A DNA stretch of 64,000 nt from Halomonas sp. (GTDB lineage Bacteria; Pseudomonadota; Gammaproteobacteria; Pseudomonadales; Halomonadaceae). Under the pieces are notes generated by a model, which did no database searches, was not told the DNA's origin, and saw nothing but the letters and a program-made list of their open reading frames with translations. Both the position numbers and the translations under genes were made by a program. Below, piece after piece: positions 34,107 through 43,193 of this stretch (position 1 is the first letter of the stretch; the number at the start of each line of letters is the position of its first letter). Location of the stretch: assembly GCA_018401555.1 (NCBI GenBank), contig JAGYKP010000092.1, positions 32,065-96,064 on the forward strand, given 5' to 3'.

Positions 34107-35165
34107 ATGAGCCGGCCGGATATCCACACCCGCTTGTTGTCATGGCTTGCCCTGTGTGTGCTGGCGCTGCAGCTCTCGGCCTGTGCCGTGCAGCCGTCCG
34201 ATGCGGACCCGGCCGAACGCCACCGGCTGGCGGCTGAGCAAATCCGGGCGACCTATGAAGCGGTGCTGCCCGAGCTCTCCACCGGCAAGCGCCGCCACTA
34301 CGCCCAGCGCCTCTACCGGGTGACCGGCGATGCGCGCTACCTGCCGGCCAACCGCGAGTACATGGCGCATCTGGGGGAGCGCCTCAAGGCCGAGATCGCC
34401 GAGTTGGCGGTGCCGGGGCAGGTCGAACGGCTCGCCAGGCAGAGCGTCGAGGGCTACTCGCGGCGCACCGAGAAGCAGCGTGCCCGGGCCGAGATGTTCG
34501 CCGAGTGGGAGGAGATTGCCTACGCCCGCGGCCTGCTGTTCCGGCTGGTGCAGGCGCACTATCACGGCATGCTGGACGAGATCCCCGGCCACGAGCGGGC
34601 GCTGGAGTACTTGGGAGACCTGCCCTGGGCAGCGTTCCTGAGCGACCCCGAAGTGCTGGGAGTGTATGCCGCCCAGGTCGCCAATCAGGTGCATTTCCTG
34701 CATCAGCTCGGGGTGATGGACCTGCGTCGTGAGGTGGAGGCTGCCTTCCGGCGGCGCTATCCCCCCGACACGCTGGCGACCCTGTCCACCGCGGAGTACC
34801 GCAACTGGCTCTACGGATTGACTCACTTCGTCATTGCGGCCAGCCGTTACTACCAGCAGGAAGTGGATGCCGAGGCGTATGCCTGGGTGCTTGAATCATT
34901 CGAGGCGCAGTCCGGGCGGATCCTGCGCGATGCCACCGAGGATATCCAGGCGGAGGTGGCGCTGAGCTTCCTGCTCACTGGTCGCGAGGGGCATCCGCTG
35001 GTCGGGCGGGTTCGCGATGCCCTGGCCGCAGCGGTGGACCCCGCCAGCGGCATGATTCCCTCGCCAGACGGCAGCACCGATCTGGAGAGGGGAGAGCACC
35101 GCAACGTGCTGGCGATCATGGTGCTGGGGTGGCAGGGGCGGCTGTATCCTGGGCCCTTGATGTAA
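34107..35165 (+). CDS. DUF3541-like lipoprotein
   Basis: 352-residue predicted lipoprotein. Signal peptide with lipobox LQLSAC (LLSWLALCVLALQLSACAV), then an all-alpha domain with YAQRLYRVTGDARYLPANRE, EMFAEWEEIAYARGLLFRLV, LYGLTHFVIAASRYYQQEVD and LGWQGRLYPG. The layout matches what I recall of the DUF3541 family of marine gammaproteobacteria; there is no known function. An AGGAAGAA sequence lies 8 bases before ATG 34107, which supports a separate start although the frame is continuous with the TRIC gene. Intact. Confidence 0.65.
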   Translation: MSRPDIHTRLLSWLALCVLALQLSACAVQPSDADPAERHRLAAEQIRATYEAVLPELSTGKRRHYAQRLYRVTGDARYLPANREYMAHLGERLKAEIAELAVPGQVERLARQSVEGYSRRTEKQRARAEMFAEWEEIAYARGLLFRLVQAHYHGMLDEIPGHERALEYLGDLPWAAFLSDPEVLGVYAAQVANQVHFLHQLGVMDLRREVEAAFRRRYPPDTLATLSTAEYRNWLYGLTHFVIAASRYYQQEVDAEAYAWVLESFEAQSGRILRDATEDIQAEVALSFLLTGREGHPLVGRVRDALAAAVDPASGMIPSPDGSTDLERGEHRNVLAIMVLGWQGRLYPGPLM

Positions 35166-35171
35166 CCTCAG

Positions 35172-35987
35172 CTATACCCTTTCTGCCGTTGACATGGTTG
35201 CCGATGGCAGCCCCGAGATCTGTTCTGCTAGTTGGTTCTTGATGCAGAGATACATGGGGATAAGGTCTTCATGTATCTCCTTTTCGGCTCGAGAATGGTC
35301 GATGTAGTAAGCGCTTCTTCTGCCATGCATTTCAATGGGTTCGCCAACATTTTCGAAGTTGAATCCCGACATTGCCAGTAGTCTGGGTAGCCTGGACTCC
35401 ATCATTGCAAAGACGTGACGCCTTCCAGTAAGGCCTACCAGAGAGTAGGTTGCCAGGAAAAGTGAAATGATGATCCAGGGGAATGTTTTCTTGTCCTGTT
35501 CGGTGAATATATACCCTGTGCTTCTTGGGTCCAGGGTTTCATTTTTGATCGGTTTTTTTCGGAAGGCTCGAGCGATGGCAAATCGTGAGATCTCACAGAT
35601 TTCCGACTCTGGAAGCACTGATGGATGCAGCCATGGGTGGCTCAAACTACGACCACCATACTCTTGAAGCGGAAGCAGGTTTTCAGACCGCTGGGCATTG
35701 GGGTCAGGTAGTACAAGGCGAAGACACCCTGCCGCCAAGCCGGAAGCTCTATGCTCCAGGTAGCAATGAATCGAGTGCCTGTCATGAGCATCCAGCTCGA
35801 GACTCCTTTGGCAGAATGTTTCAGGCTGGTACCCGATTTCCTGGCAATACACATTAAACCTCAGCCTATATACCCGCTCCTTTTCGGCTGGGGTGGTTGC
35901 CAGCTTGAGAGAGTACTTGTCCAGGAAGGCCTCATGGATATTCCGCATGGGCATCACCCTGTTTTCCTTGGGGCTGTGTGTGTTCAT
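35172..35987 (-). CDS. Exosortase-associated/LuxI-FeeM-like N-acyltransferase
   Basis: 271-residue GNAT-fold acyltransferase of the PEP-CTERM/exosortase-associated group, related to N-acyl amino acid synthases (FeeM) and LuxI. These enzymes join an acyl chain from acyl-ACP to an amino compound. Signatures: KERVYRLRFNVYCQEIGYQP near residue 40, SLELDAHDRHSIHCYLEHR, AGCLRLVLPDPNA, CEISRFAIARAFRKK and a hydrophobic LATYSLVGLTGRRHVFAMME. Three 60-base lines I counted average 48% GC, against about 65-70% in the flanking core genes, which suggests transfer. ATG overlaps the stop of the GGDEF-EAL gene (ATGA), so the two are translated together. No exosortase or PEP-CTERM gene is in the window. Product unknown. 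Confidence 0.78.
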   Translation of the reverse strand: MNTHSPKENRVMPMRNIHEAFLDKYSLKLATTPAEKERVYRLRFNVYCQEIGYQPETFCQRSLELDAHDRHSIHCYLEHRASGLAAGCLRLVLPDPNAQRSENLLPLQEYGGRSLSHPWLHPSVLPESEICEISRFAIARAFRKKPIKNETLDPRSTGYIFTEQDKKTFPWIIISLFLATYSLVGLTGRRHVFAMMESRLPRLLAMSGFNFENVGEPIEMHGRRSAYYIDHSRAEKEIHEDLIPMYLCIKNQLAEQISGLPSATMSTAERV

Positions 35988-38861
35988 GAGATCCCTTTAT
36001 CCTGTCCTGGTTGGCTGGTGCTGGTAGCATTTATAGGCATGCGGCTGAATGCTTCTTCGATCGGCATAGGCTTGCCTAGATAAAATCCCTGACCGTACGT
36101 TATGCCGTACTGGCGCAAGATCGGAATCAGCTCCTTGTGCTCAACAAACTCGGCTATTGCCTGTTTTCCGAAGCCGGTGGCGATATCGGCGATTGCCTTG
36201 ACGATAACGCGGCTATCGGCATCGATCGGCAGGTGGCGAATGAAACTACCGTCGATCTTGATGTAATCGACCGGTAGCTGGCCCAGGTAGTGGAAACTGC
36301 TGAAGCCGACCCCGAAGTCGTCCAATGCGGTCCGACAGCCCATTTCGCGCAGTGACTGCAGCACGCCACGGGCGGTGGAGAAGTCGGTAACCGCAGCGGT
36401 TTCGGTGACCTCCAGGATCAGCTGCTCGGGCATGGCGCCGCTGGCGGTGATCTCTTCGGCCAGATATTGTCTCAGGCCGTCATCGTGGAGCGACTGGCCT
36501 GAAAGGTTGATGGCAAGGCTGATGTTGCTATCGTTCAATCCCGCAAGTACCTGCAGAGAGTGGTGTATTACCCAACGATCGATCTCCAGAACCTGCCCAC
36601 TGCGCTCCGCCACCGGTATGAACGTGCCGGGTGAGACCAGCTCTCCCTGTTCGTCTCTCATCCTGATCAACACCTCGTAGTGCCGGATATCACGATCCTC
36701 CAGGCGCACGATAGGTTGAGCCATCAGTTCGAAGGCGTTCTCTTCAATGGCTCGATGAATGCGCTCTTCCCAGTAGACGCGCTCCTGGAGCTCGCCTCGG
36801 GCATCCTCCAGCGTCGAGAGGAGGTGCCAGCGCTGGCTACTCGAGGCCTTGGCCTTGTACATCGCCATATCGGCGCTGGCCATCAGGTCGATGGCATTGT
36901 CACCGTGAATCGGGAAGAGTGCGATGCCTATGCTGGCTGCGGCTCGGTGGCGTCTCTCGCCCACTTCGAGTGTCACTGTGGCGAGGATCTGGTTGACCTG
37001 CTGGGCGATGCGAGTCGCCAGGGTTTCGTCTGCGCCACGTAGCAGCAGGGCGAACTCGTCGCCGCCCAGTCGTGCCAGGGTCCCGCGATGTCCCAACTCC
37101 TCGCCCAACACCGTGGCGACCTTGCGTAGCAGTTGATCCCCGGCCTGGTGGCCGCTCAACTCGTTCACATCCTTGAACTGGTCCAGGTCCAGCAACAGCA
37201 GGGCTCCCGGATAGCCCCGCTTCAAGGCCTCGCCGAGAGCCTCCTTGAGGTAGCGTCTGTTATAGAGCCCTGTCAGGGGATCACACTCGGCGAGCCAGGT
37301 AAGGCGGGCCTCGGCGATCTTGCGTTCGGTGATATCGAGGCCGACGGAAATCCTTCCGAGCGGCTCGCCGGGAGCACCTGGCAACGGGGCGTGGTACCAG
37401 GCGATGGTGTGTTGCTGCCCTCCGACGGTGATAAGCAGGCGTTCTTCCTGGCCCTTGCCTTCGGCACCAGTAAGGGCCCGCTTCTCGGTACCGAAGACGT
37501 CGTCAAAAAGCCGCTTGAGCAGAGATGCCTCTGTGACTGCCATGACCGACAGGGCATAGTCGTTGACCAGGGTGATCCGGCCATCGGCATCCTGGGTGAT
37601 GATGAATACCCGGGCGGTATCGAGCAGGCTGCCGATAAAGTCGCGTTCGTGGGCCAGTTCATCCACACGCTGGGCCAGCTGCTCCCCGCGCGACCTGACT
37701 TCTCCTTCCAACGTTTCCAACTGGTTGGCCAGGCGCAGGGTCGAACCCTCGAGGATGTCGATCTCATCCGACAGTCGGCTGTCGGGGTGGGGGATAGCCG
37801 CCCGAGCCATGGCGAACTCTCCCTGAGCCAGGCTCGGCAGGATGCTGGAGAATGCGCCGCAGCCGGGCCATGGGGCTGAGCAGGATGGCCAGCAGGAGCA
37901 GTTCCGCGGCTAGCCAGCCGCCGAGGCCGATGACCGCCAGGGTGCGGGTATCCTGGCGAATCGCACCAATCTGATCGGTGATGTCGTTGGTGAACAACAC
38001 ATAGCCGGTAGTGCGCCGGTCGCCGTCCTCGTCCATGCGTACCGCACTCACTTCGATATCACGAGCCCCGTAACGAAAGCGGTAGGGGCGTTCGGTGAGG
38101 CTGCGAAGGCTGGTCTCCGTGGAAGCCTGCTGCAGAGCCGGCAGACTTTCGCTTTGCCCGGTCAGGGCGATCAGTTGTCCCTGCCAGTCAGATAGCTGAC
38201 GCTCTACGGGGAGCTCGCCGCTCTGCATTTCTCCGGTCACCAGAAGCCCTACGTCGCCCTTGGCAATCTGGTGGGCCTGGCGCATGACGTCGGCCAGCGA
38301 GCGCGACAGGATCACTACCCCGGTGCTTCGACCCTCGACCAGCACTGGTACAGCGGCATACTGACGGCAGTCGCTCGAGCAACGCAGGGCAGTAAGAGGT
38401 GTTTCGGACTCGATGACCTGGCGAACCCACCGCTGTACCGGTCGTCCATTCCCTGACTGGGGTGCCCCCCACTCGGCCACCTGCCCACCGCTGGCATTGA
38501 AGATGAGGATCTCTTCGACACCCGATTCCAGCTGTAGTGTCGGCCACTGTGGTTCCAGGGTCTCTAGCAGTGCTTCACCCTCTCGGTCCGGCAGGGCAGC
38601 GCCCAGGCCCTGGGTTGAGGCTACCAGTGAAGCAAGCTGGCGAACGCTCTCCTCGGAGCGTTGAAGGGCCAGGTGCATCTCTCCGGCCTGGCGTAGTGCG
38701 CTTTCGTTGCGGCTCTCTTCGAACTGTCTTGTGAGGTTGGCGTGGCCAACCCAGGAGAAGGCCAGCACCAGGCCAAGCACCAGCAGACTGCTCAGCGCGA
38801 TAACGCGCCAGGTCAGGCTGAGGCGGTGGCGTGGTGATTTGGATTGACTCGCTGAACTCAT
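35984..38861 (-). CDS. Membrane sensor with periplasmic domain, PAS, GGDEF and EAL, frameshifted
   Basis: About 955 residues if the two ORFs are joined. The N-terminal ORF (37764-38861) has a membrane helix (VIALSSLLVLGLVLAFSWVG), a periplasmic Cache-like sensor of about 260 residues and a second helix (LGGWLAAELLLLAILLSPM). After an indel near 37840 come a HAMP-like linker, a PAS domain (IITQDADGRITLVNDYALS), a GGDEF domain with intact RLGGDEFALLL but no RXXD inhibitory site, and an EAL domain. The EAL motif itself reads YEVLIRMRD; the other phosphodiesterase residues (LEVTETAAV, LDDFGVGFSSFHYL, YIKIDGSF) are kept. It may both make and break c-di-GMP. ATGA overlap with the acyltransferase. 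Confidence 0.85.
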
Positions 38862-38893
38862 CTCGCCGAGGCTTCCTGGTCCAGTGCGGGCGC

Positions 38894-40111
38894 CTAGAAG
38901 CGCAGGGAGAGCTGAAAGAGCATCATGTTCCAGCGGCGACTTGTCTCTGAGGGGGCAGGATTATCCTGCACGGGTAGCCACCCCGTTCCATCGACATGAT
39001 GATATTCGGCCGCCAGCATCAGGCGGTGACTCACATTCCACTGCAGCCCTAGCGTGAGGTCATCGGCGTACTGGCTGTGGGCGGGGCCAGCTCCACTGGC
39101 TTCGTAGGCACTGCCTGAGCGATCGTCACGATTGCTGGTCAAGCTGTCATAGCGCACCAGCCACTGCCAGTTGTCATGGAAGCGGCGAGTATATTGTAGA
39201 TACCAGCTTTCACCGGTTACATCGAAATTGAGGAAGGGGTTGTCAAAGCCTTCCAGCTTGGAGCTGCGAATCGCATACTCCCCGGTCAGGCTCCAGTGTT
39301 CTGAGTTGTACTGAAGTGAGAGTACCCATGGGACGAACTCGAAATCACCATTGTTGAGCACCGGGTCGTGCGATTCGAACTTGGCCTTGGCACTTGCGGC
39401 GCTCAGTGCTGCAACGATTCGTCCCCCATCGTGTTCGTACTTGACCTGTGCGATGGCTGAGTCACGGGGTTCGAGTTCACCCGGTGCATCCTCAAGCCGC
39501 ATTGTCCTGCGCAGATCATCTCCCGCCTGGGCTTGGCCTATACCGACCTGAGTCCTGAATGTGCCACTGGGCAACATCTCTTCGTAATACAGGCTGACGC
39601 CATCGCCGGATAAGCCAAGCGAACGGGTCCGGTCAAAGTAGATGGATTGTGGGAGCAGTATGCTCGGGCGCGTGAAGGCGACATCACGGGTCTGGTTGTA
39701 GAAGCCGAAAGGGTTCTTGAATCGGCCTACTTGCATACCAACCGTGCGTTGCTGATTGGAGATCATCTGATAATCGATGATTCCGTAATCCAGAACCGGT
39801 TTGGCATCGTTGCCATCCCCCCCGGCACGCCGGCTGAGCACCTGGGCCGCCAGAAGTACATTTTCGTGGGGGCGAAGAGAGACATTGGCCCCGATCTCGG
39901 TGTACTTCAGGCTGCCGCCGTCCTCGCTGCTGGGACCGAAGAAGTTGTTATCGTCGGTGATCACCAGCGCCTGGCTGAGGAAGCCATGCATCTGCAGGGT
40001 GTCCAGCACCTGCTCGCTGGCGAGTGCCGGTGCCGACAGGCTCGTCAGCGCGGTCGCCAGGACGAGCGCGCGTCGCCCTTCAATCCATTGAAATGACTTG
40101 GATACGGTCAT
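38894..40111 (-). CDS. Outer-membrane porin-like beta-barrel protein
   Basis: 405-residue predicted outer-membrane barrel with signal peptide ending ...APALA-S and a C-terminal Phe in MMLFQLSLRF, the standard barrel-assembly signal. Alternating strands with aromatic girdles (VGRFKNPFGFYNQTRDV, WYLQYTRRFHDNWQWLVRYD, LTLGLQWNVSHRLMLAAEYH) fit a porin of the phosphate-selective/DcaP type, though I cannot assign specificity. It overlaps the end of the upstream PstS-like gene by 32 bases and precedes the sensor gene by 32 bases. GC is around 55% in the line counted. Intact. Confidence 0.82.
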   Translation of the reverse strand: MTVSKSFQWIEGRRALVLATALTSLSAPALASEQVLDTLQMHGFLSQALVITDDNNFFGPSSEDGGSLKYTEIGANVSLRPHENVLLAAQVLSRRAGGDGNDAKPVLDYGIIDYQMISNQQRTVGMQVGRFKNPFGFYNQTRDVAFTRPSILLPQSIYFDRTRSLGLSGDGVSLYYEEMLPSGTFRTQVGIGQAQAGDDLRRTMRLEDAPGELEPRDSAIAQVKYEHDGGRIVAALSAASAKAKFESHDPVLNNGDFEFVPWVLSLQYNSEHWSLTGEYAIRSSKLEGFDNPFLNFDVTGESWYLQYTRRFHDNWQWLVRYDSLTSNRDDRSGSAYEASGAGPAHSQYADDLTLGLQWNVSHRLMLAAEYHHVDGTGWLPVQDNPAPSETSRRWNMMLFQLSLRF

Positions 40112-40511
40112 CCAGGTACTCCCTCTCCAGATAGCCCATTGCGCCTGGGGTGGTGGCAATACGCTCGAGCATCTCGGCCTGGTGTCTCACGCGGTCCGGC
40201 GCCTGGCCGGTGCCGGAGAAGACCATGCGGTCCCATGCCAGCTGCAGTTGATGGGGATAGACGGTCAGGCGCTCCTTGACGAAGCGCTCGTGCACCGGGT
40301 GGTCGTTGGGCAGCACGAAGACCCGGGCGGCCTGGCCGTTCGGCCAGGTGCGCTGGCGCATGGCGAAGATGGCCCGAGTGGTGTCGCGCGTCAGGCGTTG
40401 GGTGGTGACGTCCGGATGGGCGACCAGCAGCACGGCCGGCTCGTCGGCAACGGCCTTTATCCCCATCAGGGGCAGCAGGCAGAGCAACAGGGCGGCTCTC
40501 AGCCACGCCAT
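40080..40511 (-). CDS. Small PstS-like periplasmic substrate-binding protein
   Basis: 143-residue exported protein: signal peptide MAWLRAALLLCLLPLMGIKA, then a single lobe like the PBP-like type 2 fold of phosphate-binding proteins (AVLLVAHPDVTTQRLTRDTT, RAIFAMRQRTWPNGQAARVF, VLPNDHPVHERFVKERL, ATTPGAMGYLEREYLDD). It is about half a normal PstS and no ABC transporter genes are nearby, so a ligand-sensing role for the downstream membrane sensor is more likely than transport. Start chosen at ATG 40511, where the signal peptide begins. First gene of the four-gene operon. Intact. Confidence 0.8.
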   Translation of the reverse strand: MAWLRAALLLCLLPLMGIKAVADEPAVLLVAHPDVTTQRLTRDTTRAIFAMRQRTWPNGQAARVFVLPNDHPVHERFVKERLTVYPHQLQLAWDRMVFSGTGQAPDRVRHQAEMLERIATTPGAMGYLEREYLDDRIQVISMD

Positions 40512-40724
40512 GGCTCGACCTCGAGCAGAGATACGTCGCGAGATGGCAGCGAGGCGAGGTGGCGGCGTGTCGTCATGGCGTATCGGCATCCCTATGTTAT
40601 GTCACGGGTACAGGCCTCGCGCTGACCGTGGTCGCGCCGACACGCAGCGGTGTGCCGTGACGGGCATCTGCTAATACGCTACATGAAGGGAAGGGAATGT
40701 AAAGCGGATGCTTCAACGCAGGCT

Positions 40725-40747
40725 GCCCGGCGGCGCTGCCGCCGGGC
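40725..40747 (-). terminator. Terminator after nhaD
   Basis: Perfect 10-base inverted repeat GCCCGGCGGC / GCCGCCGGGC with a 3-base loop, 9 bases after the nhaD stop. No T-run. Confidence 0.65.
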
Positions 40748-40755
40748 AAGCTTGC

Positions 40756-42234
40756 TCAGCCGAAGACCTGGAAGGTGCCGGCGTTGAGCCACAGGTGAGT
40801 GGCGATACTGGCCACATAGCCCAGGGCGATCACCGGGGCCCAACGCAGGTGGCCCATGAAGGTGTAGTTGCCGCGGGCCTGCCCCATCAGTGCCACACCG
40901 GCGGCGGAACCGATGGAGAGCAGGCTGCCGCCGACACCGGCGGTGAGGGTGATCAGCAGCCAGTGGCCGTGGGACATGTCGGGCTCCATGGTCAGGACCG
41001 CGAACATCACCGGGATGTTGTCGACCACCGCCGAGATCAGGCCCAGAGCAATGTTGGCGTTGGTGGCTCCCCAGCCACTGTAGAGCGCCTCGGAGAGCAT
41101 CGCCAGATAGCCCATGTAGCCCAGGCCGCCCACGCACATCACCACCCCGTAGAAGAACAGCAGGGTGTCCCACTCGGCGCGTGCCACACGGTTGAAGACG
41201 TCGAAGGGCACCACGCTACCCAGCTGGGCGAGCTTCTTGTCGTCGCCGCGGCGGGCATAGCGAGTGCGCTTCTTCTCCAGCGAGCGGGGCAGGGTGCGGC
41301 GCAGGTAGTAGCCGAAGAACTGCAGGTAGCCGAGACCGGTCATCATGCCCAGCACCGGCGGCAGGTGCAGGAAGGTGTGGCAGGCCACGGCGGTGGCCAC
41401 GGTGAGCAGGAACAGCGCCACGATGCGTCGTGCACCACGCTTGAGCCAGACCTCTTCCTCGAGGCTGTCCGGCTTGCGATTCTTGATGAACAGGGTCATC
41501 GCCACCGCCGGAATCAGGAAGTTGACCAGCGAGGGCAGCAGCAGGACGAAGAATTCCTGGAACTGGATCATGCCGGCCTGCCATACCATCAGCGTGGTGA
41601 TGTCGCCGAAGGGGCTGAAGGCACCGCCGGCGTTGGCCGCCACCACGATGTTGACGCAGGCCAGGTTGATGAAGCGCTTGTCGCCCTCGGCGACCTTGGT
41701 CACCACCGCGCACATCAGCAGGGCGGTGGTCAGGTTGTCGGCGATGGGGGAGATCACGAAGGCCAGGCCGCCGGTGATCCAGAACAGCTGGCGGTAGGTG
41801 AAGCCCTTGCGCACCATCCAGCTGCGCAGCACGTCGAAGGCGCGGCGCTCGTCCAGGGCGTTGATATAGGTCATCGCCACCAGCAGGAAGAGCATCAGCT
41901 CGGTGAATTCGAGCAGGGTGGCGCGGAAGGCGTGTTCGGCCTCGGTGGGCATGCCGGCCTGCACGTAGACCCAGCCGATCAGCGCCCAGATGATGCCCGC
42001 GGCGACCAGAACCGGCTTGGACTTGCGCATGTGCAGCTTCTCCTCGCCCATGACGAGCGCATAGGCGAGGACGAAGATACTCACGGCGAAAAGGCCGACC
42101 ACGGAGTTGGTGAGGTCCAGCTCGCCCGTCACGGCGAAGGCCGCGGGGCTGAACAGCAGGCAGACAAGCACGAGGCATCCCGACCACCAGGCGGTATGCC
42201 GGGGCCGTAGGGTTGGGTATCCGAAGGATGGCAT
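40756..42234 (-). CDS. nhaD: Na+/H+ antiporter NhaD
   Basis: 492-residue inner-membrane antiporter of the NhaD family, which expels Na+ (and Li+) in exchange for protons and is typical of halophilic and alkaliphilic bacteria. About 12-13 helices. Family motifs: MLFLLVAMTYINALDERRAF, WITGGLAFVISPIADNLTTA, NIVVAANAGGAFSPFGDITT, WDTLLFFYGVVMCVGGLGYM and ISAVVDNIPVMFAVL with the conserved acidic residues in membrane segments. A signal-like N-terminus (ending AAFAVTGELD) is usual for the family. Its 5' region contains an inverted repeat. Intact. Confidence 0.95.
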   Translation of the reverse strand: MPSFGYPTLRPRHTAWWSGCLVLVCLLFSPAAFAVTGELDLTNSVVGLFAVSIFVLAYALVMGEEKLHMRKSKPVLVAAGIIWALIGWVYVQAGMPTEAEHAFRATLLEFTELMLFLLVAMTYINALDERRAFDVLRSWMVRKGFTYRQLFWITGGLAFVISPIADNLTTALLMCAVVTKVAEGDKRFINLACVNIVVAANAGGAFSPFGDITTLMVWQAGMIQFQEFFVLLLPSLVNFLIPAVAMTLFIKNRKPDSLEEEVWLKRGARRIVALFLLTVATAVACHTFLHLPPVLGMMTGLGYLQFFGYYLRRTLPRSLEKKRTRYARRGDDKKLAQLGSVVPFDVFNRVARAEWDTLLFFYGVVMCVGGLGYMGYLAMLSEALYSGWGATNANIALGLISAVVDNIPVMFAVLTMEPDMSHGHWLLITLTAGVGGSLLSIGSAAGVALMGQARGNYTFMGHLRWAPVIALGYVASIATHLWLNAGTFQVFG

Positions 42235-42279
42235 GGCGTTGAGTCCCGAAAACGAGGTTCGTGGGAAGGGTGAGAAAGC

Positions 42280-42320
42280 GCGCCTATTCTAACACCGCCA
42301 GTGCACCGCAATATAGGCGC
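42280..42320. promoter_or_regulatory. Inverted repeat in the nhaD / DUF3581 intergenic region
   Basis: Perfect 8-base arms GCGCCTAT and ATAGGCGC separated by 25 bases, 46 bases upstream of the nhaD start and within its likely promoter. Could be a regulator site or a leader hairpin; no regulator gene is adjacent. Confidence 0.3.
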
Positions 42321-42454
42321 AAAGCCTTACCACCAAAGGAGTAGCGGGGCGGGCAGCGGGGCCCTGTCTCCCCCGAAGGCGGTTTTGTGGCATCATCAGC
42401 GCTCCGGCAGACGCCGGCCGTTTTCGGATCGCCAACGACGCAGGCAAGTCACGC

Positions 42455-43162
42455 ATGTTTCTCGATGAATTTCATACGCTGGCAGGGGACCGCATCACCA
42501 TCTCGGCGGAGCAGGCCAGTCGATTCGCCAAGGGAGTCGCCGGCGACTACAACCCCATCCATAACCCGGAGGCGCGACGCTTCTGCGTGCCCGGGGACCT
42601 GCTGTTTGCCCTGGTGTTGGCACGCTTCGGCCTCTCCCAGCGCATGGAGTTCCGGTTTCTCAACATGGTGGGCGATGGTACCCCGCTGAACTTCCAGGAA
42701 CATGCCGACGGGCTGATTCGCGTCTGTGATGACGCCGGCAAGTGTTACCTGGAGGTCTCCCGCGGTGGCGCGGTAACTCACGACGAGGCGGTGGTGGAGG
42801 CCTTCACGCGCTGCTATGTCTCGTTCTCGGGCAAGAACTTCCCGCACTACCTCAAGCCGCTGATGGAAGAGAAGGGCGTGATGTTCAACCCTCGCCGGCC
42901 GCTGGTGATCTACGACAGCATGGGCTTCTGCCTGGAGCGTCTCGAGGGCCTCACCCCCGCGCTGGAACTGCTCGACTCCTCCCTGGAGGTCAACGGCAAG
43001 CGTGGTGACACCCTGCTCGAGTTCCGTATCCAGTCGGACGGCGAGCAGGTGGGTACCGGCTCCAAGAAGCTGGTGGTCAGTGGTCTGTGCGACTACGACG
43101 CCGGGGCCATGGACGAGATCGTCGACGAGTTCTATCGCCTCAAGGCCGCCTACGAGGCCTGA
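42455..43162 (+). CDS. DUF3581 family protein
   Basis: 235-residue cytosolic protein of the DUF3581 family. The N-terminal half carries a hot-dog-like dehydratase pattern: ISAEQASRFAKGVAGDYNPI with HNPEARRFCVPGDLLFALVL, where Asp-X-N-P-I-H is the MaoC-type catalytic motif. The C-terminal half repeats a hot-dog layout (LEVNGKRGDTLLEFRIQSDG). Whether it hydrates an enoyl thioester is not known. Followed 31 bases later by zntB on the same strand. Intact. Confidence 0.85.
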   Translation: MFLDEFHTLAGDRITISAEQASRFAKGVAGDYNPIHNPEARRFCVPGDLLFALVLARFGLSQRMEFRFLNMVGDGTPLNFQEHADGLIRVCDDAGKCYLEVSRGGAVTHDEAVVEAFTRCYVSFSGKNFPHYLKPLMEEKGVMFNPRRPLVIYDSMGFCLERLEGLTPALELLDSSLEVNGKRGDTLLEFRIQSDGEQVGTGSKKLVVSGLCDYDAGAMDEIVDEFYRLKAAYEA

Positions 43163-43193
43163 ACCAGACCCGCGACCGGCAGGGGGCAGGGCA

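Noticed and set aside
35984-37810. Treating the GGDEF-EAL ORF as a complete gene starting at 37810
   Set aside because: The preceding ORF supplies the membrane sensor with a linker in register after one indel; the 32-base spacing to the porin also fits one gene starting at 38861.
40708-42210. Plus-strand ORF (500 aa) opposite nhaD
   Set aside because: Antisense shadow rich in Gln/His/Gly; nhaD motifs are complete on the minus strand.
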